A stretch of 17,645 bases of DNA from CAZJLN01 sp964540765 (GTDB taxonomy: Bacteria > Chloroflexota > Anaerolineae > Anaerolineales > Anaerolineaceae): positions 1-17,645 of the forward strand of contig CAZINW010000040.1 in assembly GCA_964540765.1 (NCBI GenBank). The letters run 5' to 3'. The notes beneath the pieces were generated by a model that had not been told where the DNA came from, searched no databases, and saw nothing but the letters and a program-made list of their open reading frames with translations. Shown here one piece after another: positions 1 through 7,195 of the stretch. The position numbers and the translations under genes are program-made. Within the stretch, counting starts at the first letter, position 1; each line of letters opens with the position of its first letter.

Positions 1-137
1 GTCACGCTCATGTTTTGAGCTTGTCCTATTTTACCCATTTTTGAGATGACTTCTAGAGTCTTTCGTCCTGATTTCCTACTGACATTTGTCTCTTTCAGCC
101 TGAGTAGTTACAAAATATCGGGATTGCTTTTCAGCAA

Positions 138-146
138 TGGTATAAT
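138..146 (+). promoter_or_regulatory. extended -10 promoter of the CpXC gene
   Basis: TGGTATAAT is a perfect extended -10 element (TGn before TATAAT). It lies 36 nt upstream of the chosen ATG at 183, so transcription would start near 152. No good -35 hexamer is visible, which is usual for extended -10 promoters. The rest of 1-137 shows no gene. Confidence 0.6.
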
Positions 147-182
147 CCTAAGGCTTAAATATTGATAAAAGAGAGGAATTTT

Positions 183-1541
183 ATGGTCAAAACTTCCGCA
201 GCCTGCCCAAAATGTCATCAACCCATCACCGTTGAGCTTCAACGGCTATTTGATCTCAATACTGATCCGCAAGCCAAGCAAAAACTGCTTTCCGGCACGG
301 CAAACATGGTCAACTGCCCACACTGTGGCTACCATGGCCCGCTGCCAACGCCGATCGTCTACCATGACCCGGATCACGAGCTGCTGCTGACCTTCTTCCC
401 GCCTGAAGCCGGCGTTCCTGTCAATCAGCAGGAAATGACCATCGGGCCCCTGATCAAGAAAGTGGTGGACGACCTGGTGCCTGAAAAACGCAAGGCGTAT
501 ATTTTCCGACCACAGACAATGCTGACGCAACAGCGCCTGTTCGAACGCATCCTGGAAACAGACGGCATCACCCCTGAGATGATCAAAGCCCAACAGGACC
601 GTCTGAACCTGATCCAACGCCTGGCGATGGCAAGCTCTGAAGCTCTGCCGGTTGCCATCACGCAGGAAGATGACCTGGTCGACGATCAGCTCTTCATGCT
701 GCTCTCCCACTTGATCGAAGCATCCGCTTCTGGCGGTGACGAGAACAGTGCGCGCCAACTGGCAGGTTTGCAACAAGCCCTGCTTGAACACAGCACCTTT
801 GGCAAAAAAGTGGCGGAACAAACTCGGGATACCCAGAAAGCCATCAGCGACCTGCAGGCACTTTCCAAAAAGGGGCTTACCCGTGAGAACCTGCTTGACC
901 TGGTGATCAACGCCTCCACAAGCGAAGTTCAGCTGGCGACCATTGTCAGCATGGCACGCGGTGGCATGGATTATGCCTTCTTCCAACTCTTGAGTGACAA
1001 ATTGGAAAAATCCAAGGGAGATGATCAAGCAAAACTGATCGCATTGCGGGAAAAACTGCTGGACATGACTCACGAGGTGGACGAAGCCATTAAAGCACAG
1101 ACGGAGCAAGCCCAAAAACTGCTTGATGAAATCCTCTCAGCCGAAAAGACGGAGGAAGCCGCCCAGGCAGCCTTGCCCAAGATAACGCAGATCTTTGTGG
1201 ATCTGCTCCGCCAAGAGCTTAAGAAGGCTCAAAGCGCCAATGACCAGGGCAGGTTTGCCAAATTACAGACCGTCGCCCAAATCATCCAGGCAGCCAGCAC
1301 ATCAGGTGCCTACATTGAATTGATCGAAGCACTGCTACAGGCGCCGGATGAGGCCAGCCTGAACGCCCTCCTCGAGGAGGCAAAAGATGCCATTGATGAT
1401 GAATTTTTGCAGTTTCTCTCCGGGCTCACCAACCAGGTTGAATCACAGGGAGACCAGGCTGAGATGGTCGACCAATTAAAAAGGGTCCACAAAGCGGTAT
1501 TGCGTTTTTCGATGCAGAAAAATATAAGCCAGGCGGGCTGA
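183..1541 (+). CDS. CpXC domain protein, function unknown
   Basis: A 452-residue protein. Two metal-binding-type Cys pairs lie near the N-terminus, CPKC (C8, C11) and CPHCGY (C45, C48), as in the CpXC family, which has no established biochemical role. Residues from about 85 to the end are mostly charged, probably helical sequence rich in Gln, Glu, Lys and Ala, and may form coiled coils or helical repeats. No signal peptide or membrane segment is visible, so it is probably cytoplasmic. The start at 183 is preferred because GAGAGG (171-176) sits 6 nt upstream; an in-frame TTG at 162 has no ribosome site and would place the GAGAGG inside the coding region. The gene has its own promoter and ends 9 nt before the convergent FHA gene. 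The family call is fairly sure; a zinc-ribbon role is inference. Confidence 0.8.
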   Translation: MVKTSAACPKCHQPITVELQRLFDLNTDPQAKQKLLSGTANMVNCPHCGYHGPLPTPIVYHDPDHELLLTFFPPEAGVPVNQQEMTIGPLIKKVVDDLVPEKRKAYIFRPQTMLTQQRLFERILETDGITPEMIKAQQDRLNLIQRLAMASSEALPVAITQEDDLVDDQLFMLLSHLIEASASGGDENSARQLAGLQQALLEHSTFGKKVAEQTRDTQKAISDLQALSKKGLTRENLLDLVINASTSEVQLATIVSMARGGMDYAFFQLLSDKLEKSKGDDQAKLIALREKLLDMTHEVDEAIKAQTEQAQKLLDEILSAEKTEEAAQAALPKITQIFVDLLRQELKKAQSANDQGRFAKLQTVAQIIQAASTSGAYIELIEALLQAPDEASLNALLEEAKDAIDDEFLQFLSGLTNQVESQGDQAEMVDQLKRVHKAVLRFSMQKNISQAG

Positions 1542-1550
1542 TAGGCAGGT

Positions 1551-2207
1551 TCAATCTACAAGAGGGTTTTCCAGACGCAAACCGTGTCCACGTACAGTGA
1601 TGAGGTATTCATGGCTGTCATCCAGTTGTACCAGGCGATCCCTCAAGCGCCGAATGAGCGCATCCAAAGCCTGTTCACTGATCCATTCCGTTTCATTGCC
1701 CCAGACAGCAGCGACCATCTCGCCGCGGCTGATAACCTCACCAGTCCTTTGATAAAGCGCCTGAAGCAGGCTAAATTGCGAGATCGAGAGAGGTGGGTCA
1801 AGCTCTTGATCCAGGATCCAAACCCGCCGCGAAGCTGGGTCGAGCTTCAATCGGCGCTCCGTGGAAAGTTCAAACGGCAGATCTTCGAGCGGCAGAGTTG
1901 CATCTGAACTGATGAACATAAAGCGCTGCGCCAGTGCGATCTGAACTTCATCCCCTTCTTTTAAGAACACACCCTGCTCCACCCGTTTTGAGTTGCAGAA
2001 GGTGCCGTTCTTGCTTTCAAGGTCTTCCAGAAGCACACCCTCTTTGCTGTAAGTCACCCTGGCATGCTGGCGGGATACCTGCCGGTCAGGAATGGCGATC
2101 TCACAGGAGTCATCTCTGCCAATCACCAGTTGGGTTTTGATCAGCCAGCGCTGATTAGCCAAAAAGCCACCTTGTGCGATTAAAAAGGGATATTCCGAGT
2201 TTTTCAT
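1551..2207 (-). CDS. FHA domain-winged helix transcriptional regulator
   Basis: A 218-residue cytoplasmic protein in two parts. Residues about 25-100 are a forkhead-associated (FHA) phosphothreonine-binding domain with the usual signature residues: G30-R31, S45-R46-Q47-H48, and N67-G68 in SKNGT. Residues about 112-214 are an OmpR/PhoB-type winged helix (a PLSISQFSLL helix, then EMVAAVWG, a recognition helix around 178-193 with LIRRLRDRL, and the wing TVRGHGLRL). There is no receiver domain, so input should come through FHA binding of a phosphothreonine and not through Asp phosphorylation. It is divergent from a Ser/Thr kinase gene starting 206 nt away, its likely partner by context. EmbR of mycobacteria has the same two functions but with the DNA-binding domain first. 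The start ATG at 2207 has no strong Shine-Dalgarno. Confidence 0.88.
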   Translation of the reverse strand: MKNSEYPFLIAQGGFLANQRWLIKTQLVIGRDDSCEIAIPDRQVSRQHARVTYSKEGVLLEDLESKNGTFCNSKRVEQGVFLKEGDEVQIALAQRFMFISSDATLPLEDLPFELSTERRLKLDPASRRVWILDQELDPPLSISQFSLLQALYQRTGEVISRGEMVAAVWGNETEWISEQALDALIRRLRDRLVQLDDSHEYLITVRGHGLRLENPLVD

Positions 2208-2413
2208 AAATGGTTCATCGTCCCAGGTACCCAGGAAACTACCTTAAATTTCCTGCCCGCTGGCGCATATTATGGTTTATAGTGTTATTATTATAGTACA
2301 CATCTGTCCGTCGACGCCGAATCGAATACGGGCTTTAGCAGCAATCGCGGGTTGTGAGCTCCAGCCTGGCTGGGGGTACACCTCCATGAGCGATGTGAGA
2401 GAGGTTGACTTTT
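2208..2413. promoter_or_regulatory. divergent control region between regulator and kinase genes
   Basis: A 206-nt space between two divergent genes. It must hold both promoters, but only weak AT-rich candidates are visible (TATAGT at 2292-2297 on +, TATAAA on - from TTTATA at 2277-2282). A perfect inverted repeat, CCAGCC-T-GGCTGG (2361-2373), lies about 40 nt before the kinase start and could be an operator or a leader hairpin. CGTCGACG near 2310 is a short palindrome. GAGAGAGG (2397-2404) is the kinase ribosome site. Confidence 0.4.
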
Positions 2414-3400
2414 ATGCCGGTGCATCAAAAAGTTGGGGCAGTCTTAAATAAACGCTACCAGATCGAAAGGATCATCGGTCAGGGTGGCTATGGCTGCATC
2501 TACCTGGCTGAAGATCTGCGCCTTGCAGGTCGAAAATGCGCTGTCAAGGAAGTGGAACACGATCCAACCCTGGCTGCTGACATTCTTAAAGAAACCCGCG
2601 ATCAATTCATGCGGGAAGCCACCGTGTTGGCCAGGCTGGATCATCCCAATCTTCCAAAAGTGTCTGATTTTTTCTCAATCGCTGATGCGGATTACCTGGT
2701 GATGGACTATGTGCCCGGCGAGGATCTGCGCACCCTGATGTTAAAAGCCAGCCAGGCAGGCAAATTCCTGCCAGAGGCGGATGTGCTTGCCTGGGCAAAC
2801 CAACTTGCAGATGCCTTGATCTATTTGCATGGTCAGGAGCCTCCTATCTTGCATCGTGATATCAAGCCAAGCAACCTTAAATTGACCCCCCATGGTGTGA
2901 TCAAACTGGTTGACTTCGGCTTGGTCAAGCTGCTTGCTCCCGGAGAGGTCACCATCACCATTCTGCAGGGTCAGGGGACAGCCATGTACACACCCCTGGA
3001 GCAATATGGTGGGGATTCGGGGCATACGGATGCCCGTACGGATATTTACGCCTTTGGTGCCACCCTTTATCACCTGCTGACAAACCAGCCTCCCGTCAAT
3101 GTACGTGACCGCTTCCTCGATCCTGACAGCCTCATCCCTCCCCGCGAGATCAACCCCAGTCTCAGCCCCCGTACCGATCGCACCATTCTATGGGCGATGG
3201 CATTGCATCCCGATGAGCGCCCAAAAGACGTACAGACATTTATCAAGGCGCTTGGCGATGATTCGGGTATTTTTTCTCAACCCAGCAAAAAACAGGCGCC
3301 GCGCAGTAAGTTTCTCCAACCCCTGGAAATGACCCTGCTTGCCGCTGCGGGTGGGCTCACGTTAATAGGACTTATTCTTACACTGATCCACAGCCTATAA
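2414..3400 (+). CDS. Hanks-type Ser/Thr protein kinase, tail-anchored
   Basis: A 328-residue protein. The kinase domain spans about 15-280 with all catalytic landmarks: Gly loop GQGGYG (22-27), catalytic Lys45 in CAVKEV, alpha-C Glu68, HRDIKPSN (147-154, base D149), DFG (167-169), and the TAMYTPLEQYG activation/P+1 segment (189-199), so it should be active. A basic juxtamembrane stretch (about 290-300) leads to one membrane helix (about 306-327) that ends the protein, leaving no extracellular sensor such as PASTA. The start at ATG 2414 is chosen because GAGAGAGG ends 9 nt upstream; the in-frame TTG at 2405 directly abuts that ribosome site and is unlikely. Divergent to the FHA regulator, a probable phosphorylation target (inference). 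It ends 25 nt before the convergent GH3 gene, with no clear terminator between them. Confidence 0.93.
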   Translation: MPVHQKVGAVLNKRYQIERIIGQGGYGCIYLAEDLRLAGRKCAVKEVEHDPTLAADILKETRDQFMREATVLARLDHPNLPKVSDFFSIADADYLVMDYVPGEDLRTLMLKASQAGKFLPEADVLAWANQLADALIYLHGQEPPILHRDIKPSNLKLTPHGVIKLVDFGLVKLLAPGEVTITILQGQGTAMYTPLEQYGGDSGHTDARTDIYAFGATLYHLLTNQPPVNVRDRFLDPDSLIPPREINPSLSPRTDRTILWAMALHPDERPKDVQTFIKALGDDSGIFSQPSKKQAPRSKFLQPLEMTLLAAAGGLTLIGLILTLIHSL

Positions 3401-3425
3401 CCCTTGGATTGCATTTTAAAGTTGG

Positions 3426-6263
3426 CTAAGGCTGCTGTTTCCTGGTTGGAATCTTGTTGCCATCTACGAGCACCCACCAGATCAGCGCAGCAATCCATCC
3501 CAACATTAAACCAATAAATACTGTCTGGAGCACAAAGCTGCTGCCCGCCTGCTTCACCCATGCCACCATGCCAGGAAATCCCAGGTTCAGCAATACGTAA
3601 GCCAGCAATCCGCCAAGCGCTGCACATAAGCCTGAACGCAAGCCCCAGCGCACTGACCCCCACCAGAAGTAACCCAACAAATAGGCAACCCCAAAGCCGC
3701 CAAGCACCAATAACACCGCCAGCAACCAATCTGTCAGGTTGGGATATCCCGAGGGTTCTATTGTTGTTGATGCCTCACTGGTTGGCGTTAATGTCGTTGT
3801 TGGCGTTGGTTCCAGTGTGGGTGTTGCGGTTGGTGCCGGGGTTGCTGTTGGCATGATGACCTCGGCAATACCACTCTCAATATTCAAGAGCAATTTACTC
3901 GATATGGTTGCAGGCTCACTGACAGCCGTCACCTCCAGCGTGCCACCCCTGTCAATGCGATAGGATAACCTGGCTTTTCCGCTTATGGTAACCGATTCTT
4001 GCTGTTGCGTGATGACACTGTCGTCAACCGACCAAAAAGTAAATCGTACCACGGTGCCATCCGGCACAGGGTTCTGGTTGCGATCCAAAATGACACCTGC
4101 CTCGATTTCCACACTCTCACCGATACCAAGCATGGGTTCAGTCTCCTCTGAGGTCGCTTCCACGGTCGGGGTTGGCGTGCCATTCGCTGCCGGCTTCACA
4201 AGATTAAGTTGTATGATCTGATTGGGATCAGGCGAGGTTGCTGTGATCAGGTCGTACCTCACACTTGAGACTGAGACAGGTAAGGCACCCTGCGGTTTTA
4301 TTTCGCGCATCAATACCCTGGCTGCCACTTCCACAGAAGCCGGCACTTTGCTGAAGAGACCGTAATAGGCTGTCACCTCCGAGATTTCCGTGGCATCCAG
4401 GTAGAATGGTGTGTCAAAGGCAAAGACGATCACTTTTTTATCCCTTAAAAGGTCAACCCGTTCAGACAGAATCCTTTTTAGCGCCTCTGATCCAGGGTAA
4501 GCGCTGTTGATATCCATGATATTGAAAATGACCCAATTTGCCCTTTTGAGATTATCCATTAAATTTGGATCGGAAGGCTCGGTCTTTGTATCCAATACCT
4601 CCAGCAACTGACCGAAGGTGTAAGAGGAAAGCCTGGATTGCTGGATCTGGTTGCTTCCCGCAGGTCCATAGAGTTGAAGCAGGGAATTTTGTAAAGACCA
4701 ATTGGAAAGCATGCTGGTTGGTTCGCAGGTGCTGCATTGCTGACTGGAGCGTACGTCAGAGAAGATGATCATGTATTCATAGGTTGAAGGTTCTTCAAGC
4801 AGAATTGTCTCCAGGTCTGACTCGGCGGGGCTTATCAGGGTAACCGCCTCCCTGGCAACTTTAAGCGAAGTCTGACTGCCATTGCCCAAACTGTTCAATT
4901 CATCTTCAGGTGGGATCACATTTTCCAATTCAAATTCACCATACAGTTTTAATTTGCTGTTGATGATCCTCAAAACCGAATCATCCACCCTTTGGGCAAA
5001 GACCGTATCCTCCTGGTATTTCTGAACAAAGAGGTCAAGTGTATCCAGGACAGTGGTGTAAGCATCCGGATCATTGGTCGCAATAAAGTCTTTCAAGTAA
5101 AGCAGGTCATTGCCTGCCTGGAATGCAGTACGGGCAATCTGGGGTGCATCAAATGTCTCACCGGTTGGGTCAAAGAATCGACGCACCGCATGGCTGCCCA
5201 GGCTGTCACTGACGATCAAACCGCCATTGGTGCGCCAACTGCTGAAGGATTCCAATGCCATTAATTGACTCAACGCCGTGTTATCAAAGCTGACCGGCCT
5301 GGTGGTAGCCCGGATGTTGCCCTGAAATCCCTGGTAACGAATATGGGAAATCATCAGCCCGTCGGTCTGGGATTCGGTGGCAGAGGTGCTGTTGGTGACT
5401 GCAATAAAAGGCGCCAGCTCAATTTGCTTGAGCTGTTCCAGTGATTTGCGCACGGTGGCAACTTCGTCCTCAGGGGAACGGTCTGTGCTGCCCTGACCGG
5501 GGAAATGCTTGGAGATGACGGCCAGTTTGCCGTCGCTGCCAAGGTGCAATCCAGAAATGTACGCCTTGCCCAGCTCACCCACCCAATATGGATCCCCACC
5601 AAAGGTTTGGGTGCCTGAGTAATAGGCATTTTCAGAATTGCTCGTATCCACCACATCGAGCGATGGACCGAGGTAAAAATTGAAACCCAGCGCTGCCAGT
5701 TCAGACCCCATCACCTGACCGACTTCCTGTGCCAGTTGCGGGTTCCAGGTGGCACCAATGGTCATTTGACTTGGCAGGGGTGTCAAACCGTCCAGGATTT
5801 GATCGGAGGGCGATCCATTTCCTTCCTGTGCAATCCCTATGAACAGGGGAACATAGGTTGGCGGGTTATCCTCAATAATTTCTCCCTCAGTCGGATTGGA
5901 TTCCTGCCAGGCAAGCTCCTGCAGACCCGTGGTGAGCTGGTAAGCGGCGGCGGTAGTATCTTCAGACACGAAATTGTTCATATCCGCGCCAAGAATAACG
6001 CCACCGATATGATGATTTACGATCAGCTCATAGATATCACTACCTTCGGCAATATCAGTGCCATCAAAGGTGATCAAAAATAACTGTCCCACCTTCTCTT
6101 CAGGGGTCATCTGCGCAACCAGGGTCTCCGCCTGTGCAGAGATCAGGCTGTCACCGGCAGTCACTTCTCCCAACTGCAGTGCGCCGATGAGGAATTGGAC
6201 AACCAGGACCACATGCATCAGCCGGGTCAATTTGCTGGTCACGCGTGCCTTACGCAGGGTCAT
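3426..6263 (-). CDS. exported membrane-anchored GH3 (NagZ-like) family protein
   Basis: A 945-residue protein. An N-terminal signal or anchor helix (about 15-35) is followed by a GH3 N-terminal barrel (about 45-440). It carries KHFPGQG (252-258) and the nucleophile region VSDSLG with D353 where NagZ has its catalytic Asp. The NagZ acid/base loop, normally with an Asp-Ser-His triad, reads TDRSPEDEV (260-268) and has no His. The NagZ DQEGG site reads AQEGNG (145-150). Residues about 465-670 look like a GH3 C-terminal domain, and about 715-796 an Ig/invasin-like beta domain. Then come a Pro/Thr linker (about 803-838) and three membrane helices (about 844-866, 875-895, 910-933). It is probably a cell-surface glycosidase or a glycan-binding derivative; activity is uncertain. 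The ATG overlaps the upstream phosphodiesterase gene by 14 nt and has GGAAGG (complement of 6272-6277) 8 nt before it. Confidence 0.85.
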   Translation of the reverse strand: MTLRKARVTSKLTRLMHVVLVVQFLIGALQLGEVTAGDSLISAQAETLVAQMTPEEKVGQLFLITFDGTDIAEGSDIYELIVNHHIGGVILGADMNNFVSEDTTAAAYQLTTGLQELAWQESNPTEGEIIEDNPPTYVPLFIGIAQEGNGSPSDQILDGLTPLPSQMTIGATWNPQLAQEVGQVMGSELAALGFNFYLGPSLDVVDTSNSENAYYSGTQTFGGDPYWVGELGKAYISGLHLGSDGKLAVISKHFPGQGSTDRSPEDEVATVRKSLEQLKQIELAPFIAVTNSTSATESQTDGLMISHIRYQGFQGNIRATTRPVSFDNTALSQLMALESFSSWRTNGGLIVSDSLGSHAVRRFFDPTGETFDAPQIARTAFQAGNDLLYLKDFIATNDPDAYTTVLDTLDLFVQKYQEDTVFAQRVDDSVLRIINSKLKLYGEFELENVIPPEDELNSLGNGSQTSLKVAREAVTLISPAESDLETILLEEPSTYEYMIIFSDVRSSQQCSTCEPTSMLSNWSLQNSLLQLYGPAGSNQIQQSRLSSYTFGQLLEVLDTKTEPSDPNLMDNLKRANWVIFNIMDINSAYPGSEALKRILSERVDLLRDKKVIVFAFDTPFYLDATEISEVTAYYGLFSKVPASVEVAARVLMREIKPQGALPVSVSSVRYDLITATSPDPNQIIQLNLVKPAANGTPTPTVEATSEETEPMLGIGESVEIEAGVILDRNQNPVPDGTVVRFTFWSVDDSVITQQQESVTISGKARLSYRIDRGGTLEVTAVSEPATISSKLLLNIESGIAEVIMPTATPAPTATPTLEPTPTTTLTPTSEASTTIEPSGYPNLTDWLLAVLLVLGGFGVAYLLGYFWWGSVRWGLRSGLCAALGGLLAYVLLNLGFPGMVAWVKQAGSSFVLQTVFIGLMLGWIAALIWWVLVDGNKIPTRKQQP

Positions 6264-7008
6264 CTATGCACCCTTCCAAAACCTCTCTGGCAGCCCTGGG
6301 ATCGTTACAAATGATCGCATCCACGCCGATGTCACGCAGGCGGCGTAGTTCTGCAGGGTCATCCACTGTCCAGGCGTTCACTTTGCGTCCCAATGCATGC
6401 ATTTTCTTAATTAAGCCAGCACTGACATCACTGAAATATGGGTGCAACGCATCATAGGGAAAAATCCTCCCGAACGGTCCGCGCATCAGAGAGCCTGCCC
6501 CATGCGGGAATGTCAGCAATCCCCGCTGAATGGCTGGCAGTTGACGCTTTGCCCGGCTTAGATTGAGGGGGTTGAACGAGGACAGTAGCACAGAATCAAC
6601 TAGTTTGAAATCCTGGGTCAGTTTGATCACCTTTTGGGTCAGGCTGTCAAAAGGTGAAGCATAATTTTTTAATTCCACGTTGATTAACAGCTTGCCGCCC
6701 AAGTGCTCATAGACCTCCGCCAATGAAGGCAGATGTTCACCGCAGAATGCTCCTGCAAAGACACTCCCGGCATCCAGACCGCGCAGTGTGCGCAAGGTGA
6801 AATCACTCACGCGCCCGCTGCCATTCGTAGTCCTGTCCACGGTGTCATCATGGATGACAACCAGTTCCTCATCCTTGCTAAACATCACGTCCAGTTCAAT
6901 GCCATCTGCGCCTGACGTATATGCCAGCTCAAAGGATGCCATGGTGTTTTCAGGCGCCAAGGCACTGGCGCCGCGATGGGCAATGATCAAAGGCTTTGAG
7001 ATATCCAT
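6250..7008 (-). CDS. glycerophosphodiester phosphodiesterase
   Basis: A 252-residue, probably cytoplasmic GDPD-family enzyme. It would hydrolyse glycerophosphodiesters from phospholipid turnover to sn-glycerol 3-phosphate and an alcohol, using a divalent metal. Family residues visible are HRG (11-13), PEN (19-21), metal ligands E38 and D40 in GIELDV, H53-D54 in VIHDD, and E112-K114 in NVELKN; the C-terminal WTVDDP motif is also present. Length and motifs match bacterial UgpQ-type enzymes, and no signal peptide is seen. It is first in a two-gene unit with the GH3 gene, whose start overlaps its end by 14 nt, so the two are probably translationally coupled. A strong extended -10 lies just upstream, implying a leader of only about 12 nt. 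The exact substrate cannot be read from the sequence. Confidence 0.93.
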   Translation of the reverse strand: MDISKPLIIAHRGASALAPENTMASFELAYTSGADGIELDVMFSKDEELVVIHDDTVDRTTNGSGRVSDFTLRTLRGLDAGSVFAGAFCGEHLPSLAEVYEHLGGKLLINVELKNYASPFDSLTQKVIKLTQDFKLVDSVLLSSFNPLNLSRAKRQLPAIQRGLLTFPHGAGSLMRGPFGRIFPYDALHPYFSDVSAGLIKKMHALGRKVNAWTVDDPAELRRLRDIGVDAIICNDPRAAREVLEGCIDDPA

Positions 7009-7026
7009 TTCAATTCCGTGGGTTTA

Positions 7027-7035
7027 ATTATAGCA
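7027..7035 (-). promoter_or_regulatory. extended -10 promoter of the phosphodiesterase-GH3 unit
   Basis: On the minus strand this reads TGCTATAAT, a perfect extended -10. Transcription would start near 7020, about 12 nt before the ATG at 7008, so the mRNA has a very short leader. No consensus -35 is visible. Confidence 0.55.
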
Positions 7036-7135
7036 CCGCGAAAACGCTTGAACCGCACTTCCAATGTTAAACCATTAATGTTGATGAGGTATTTCCTTCA
7101 TGGGGAGGAGTTCCACTCAGCGATCAAAATCAGGC

Positions 7136-7141
7136 TATAAT
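7136..7141 (+). promoter_or_regulatory. -10 box of the ATP-cone kinase gene
   Basis: A perfect TATAAT, 54 nt upstream of the ATG at 7196. A poor -35 candidate, TTCCAC (7111-7116), is 19 nt away. The ribosome site AGAAAGAGG (7181-7189) ends 6 nt before the ATG. Confidence 0.45.
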
Positions 7142-7195
7142 TAATATACACGCAAAACAGTGTACCCTGTATTTATTTAAAGAAAGAGGTTTGCC

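Noticed and set aside
246..1115. 289-codon open frame on the minus strand inside the CpXC gene
   Set aside because: It is fully antisense to a gene with a clear promoter, ribosome site and conserved Cys motifs; its translation shows no known domain and looks like complement of normal coding sequence.
2386..2451. Short upstream ATG frame overlapping the kinase start, and an ATGTGA start-stop at 2393
   Set aside because: Neither has a ribosome site; the only good Shine-Dalgarno (2397-2404) serves ATG 2414.
3775..3860. GTTG/GGCGTT-rich repeats resembling a tandem repeat or array
   Set aside because: These are codons of the Pro/Thr linker of the GH3 protein; no regular unit and no spacers, so not CRISPR.
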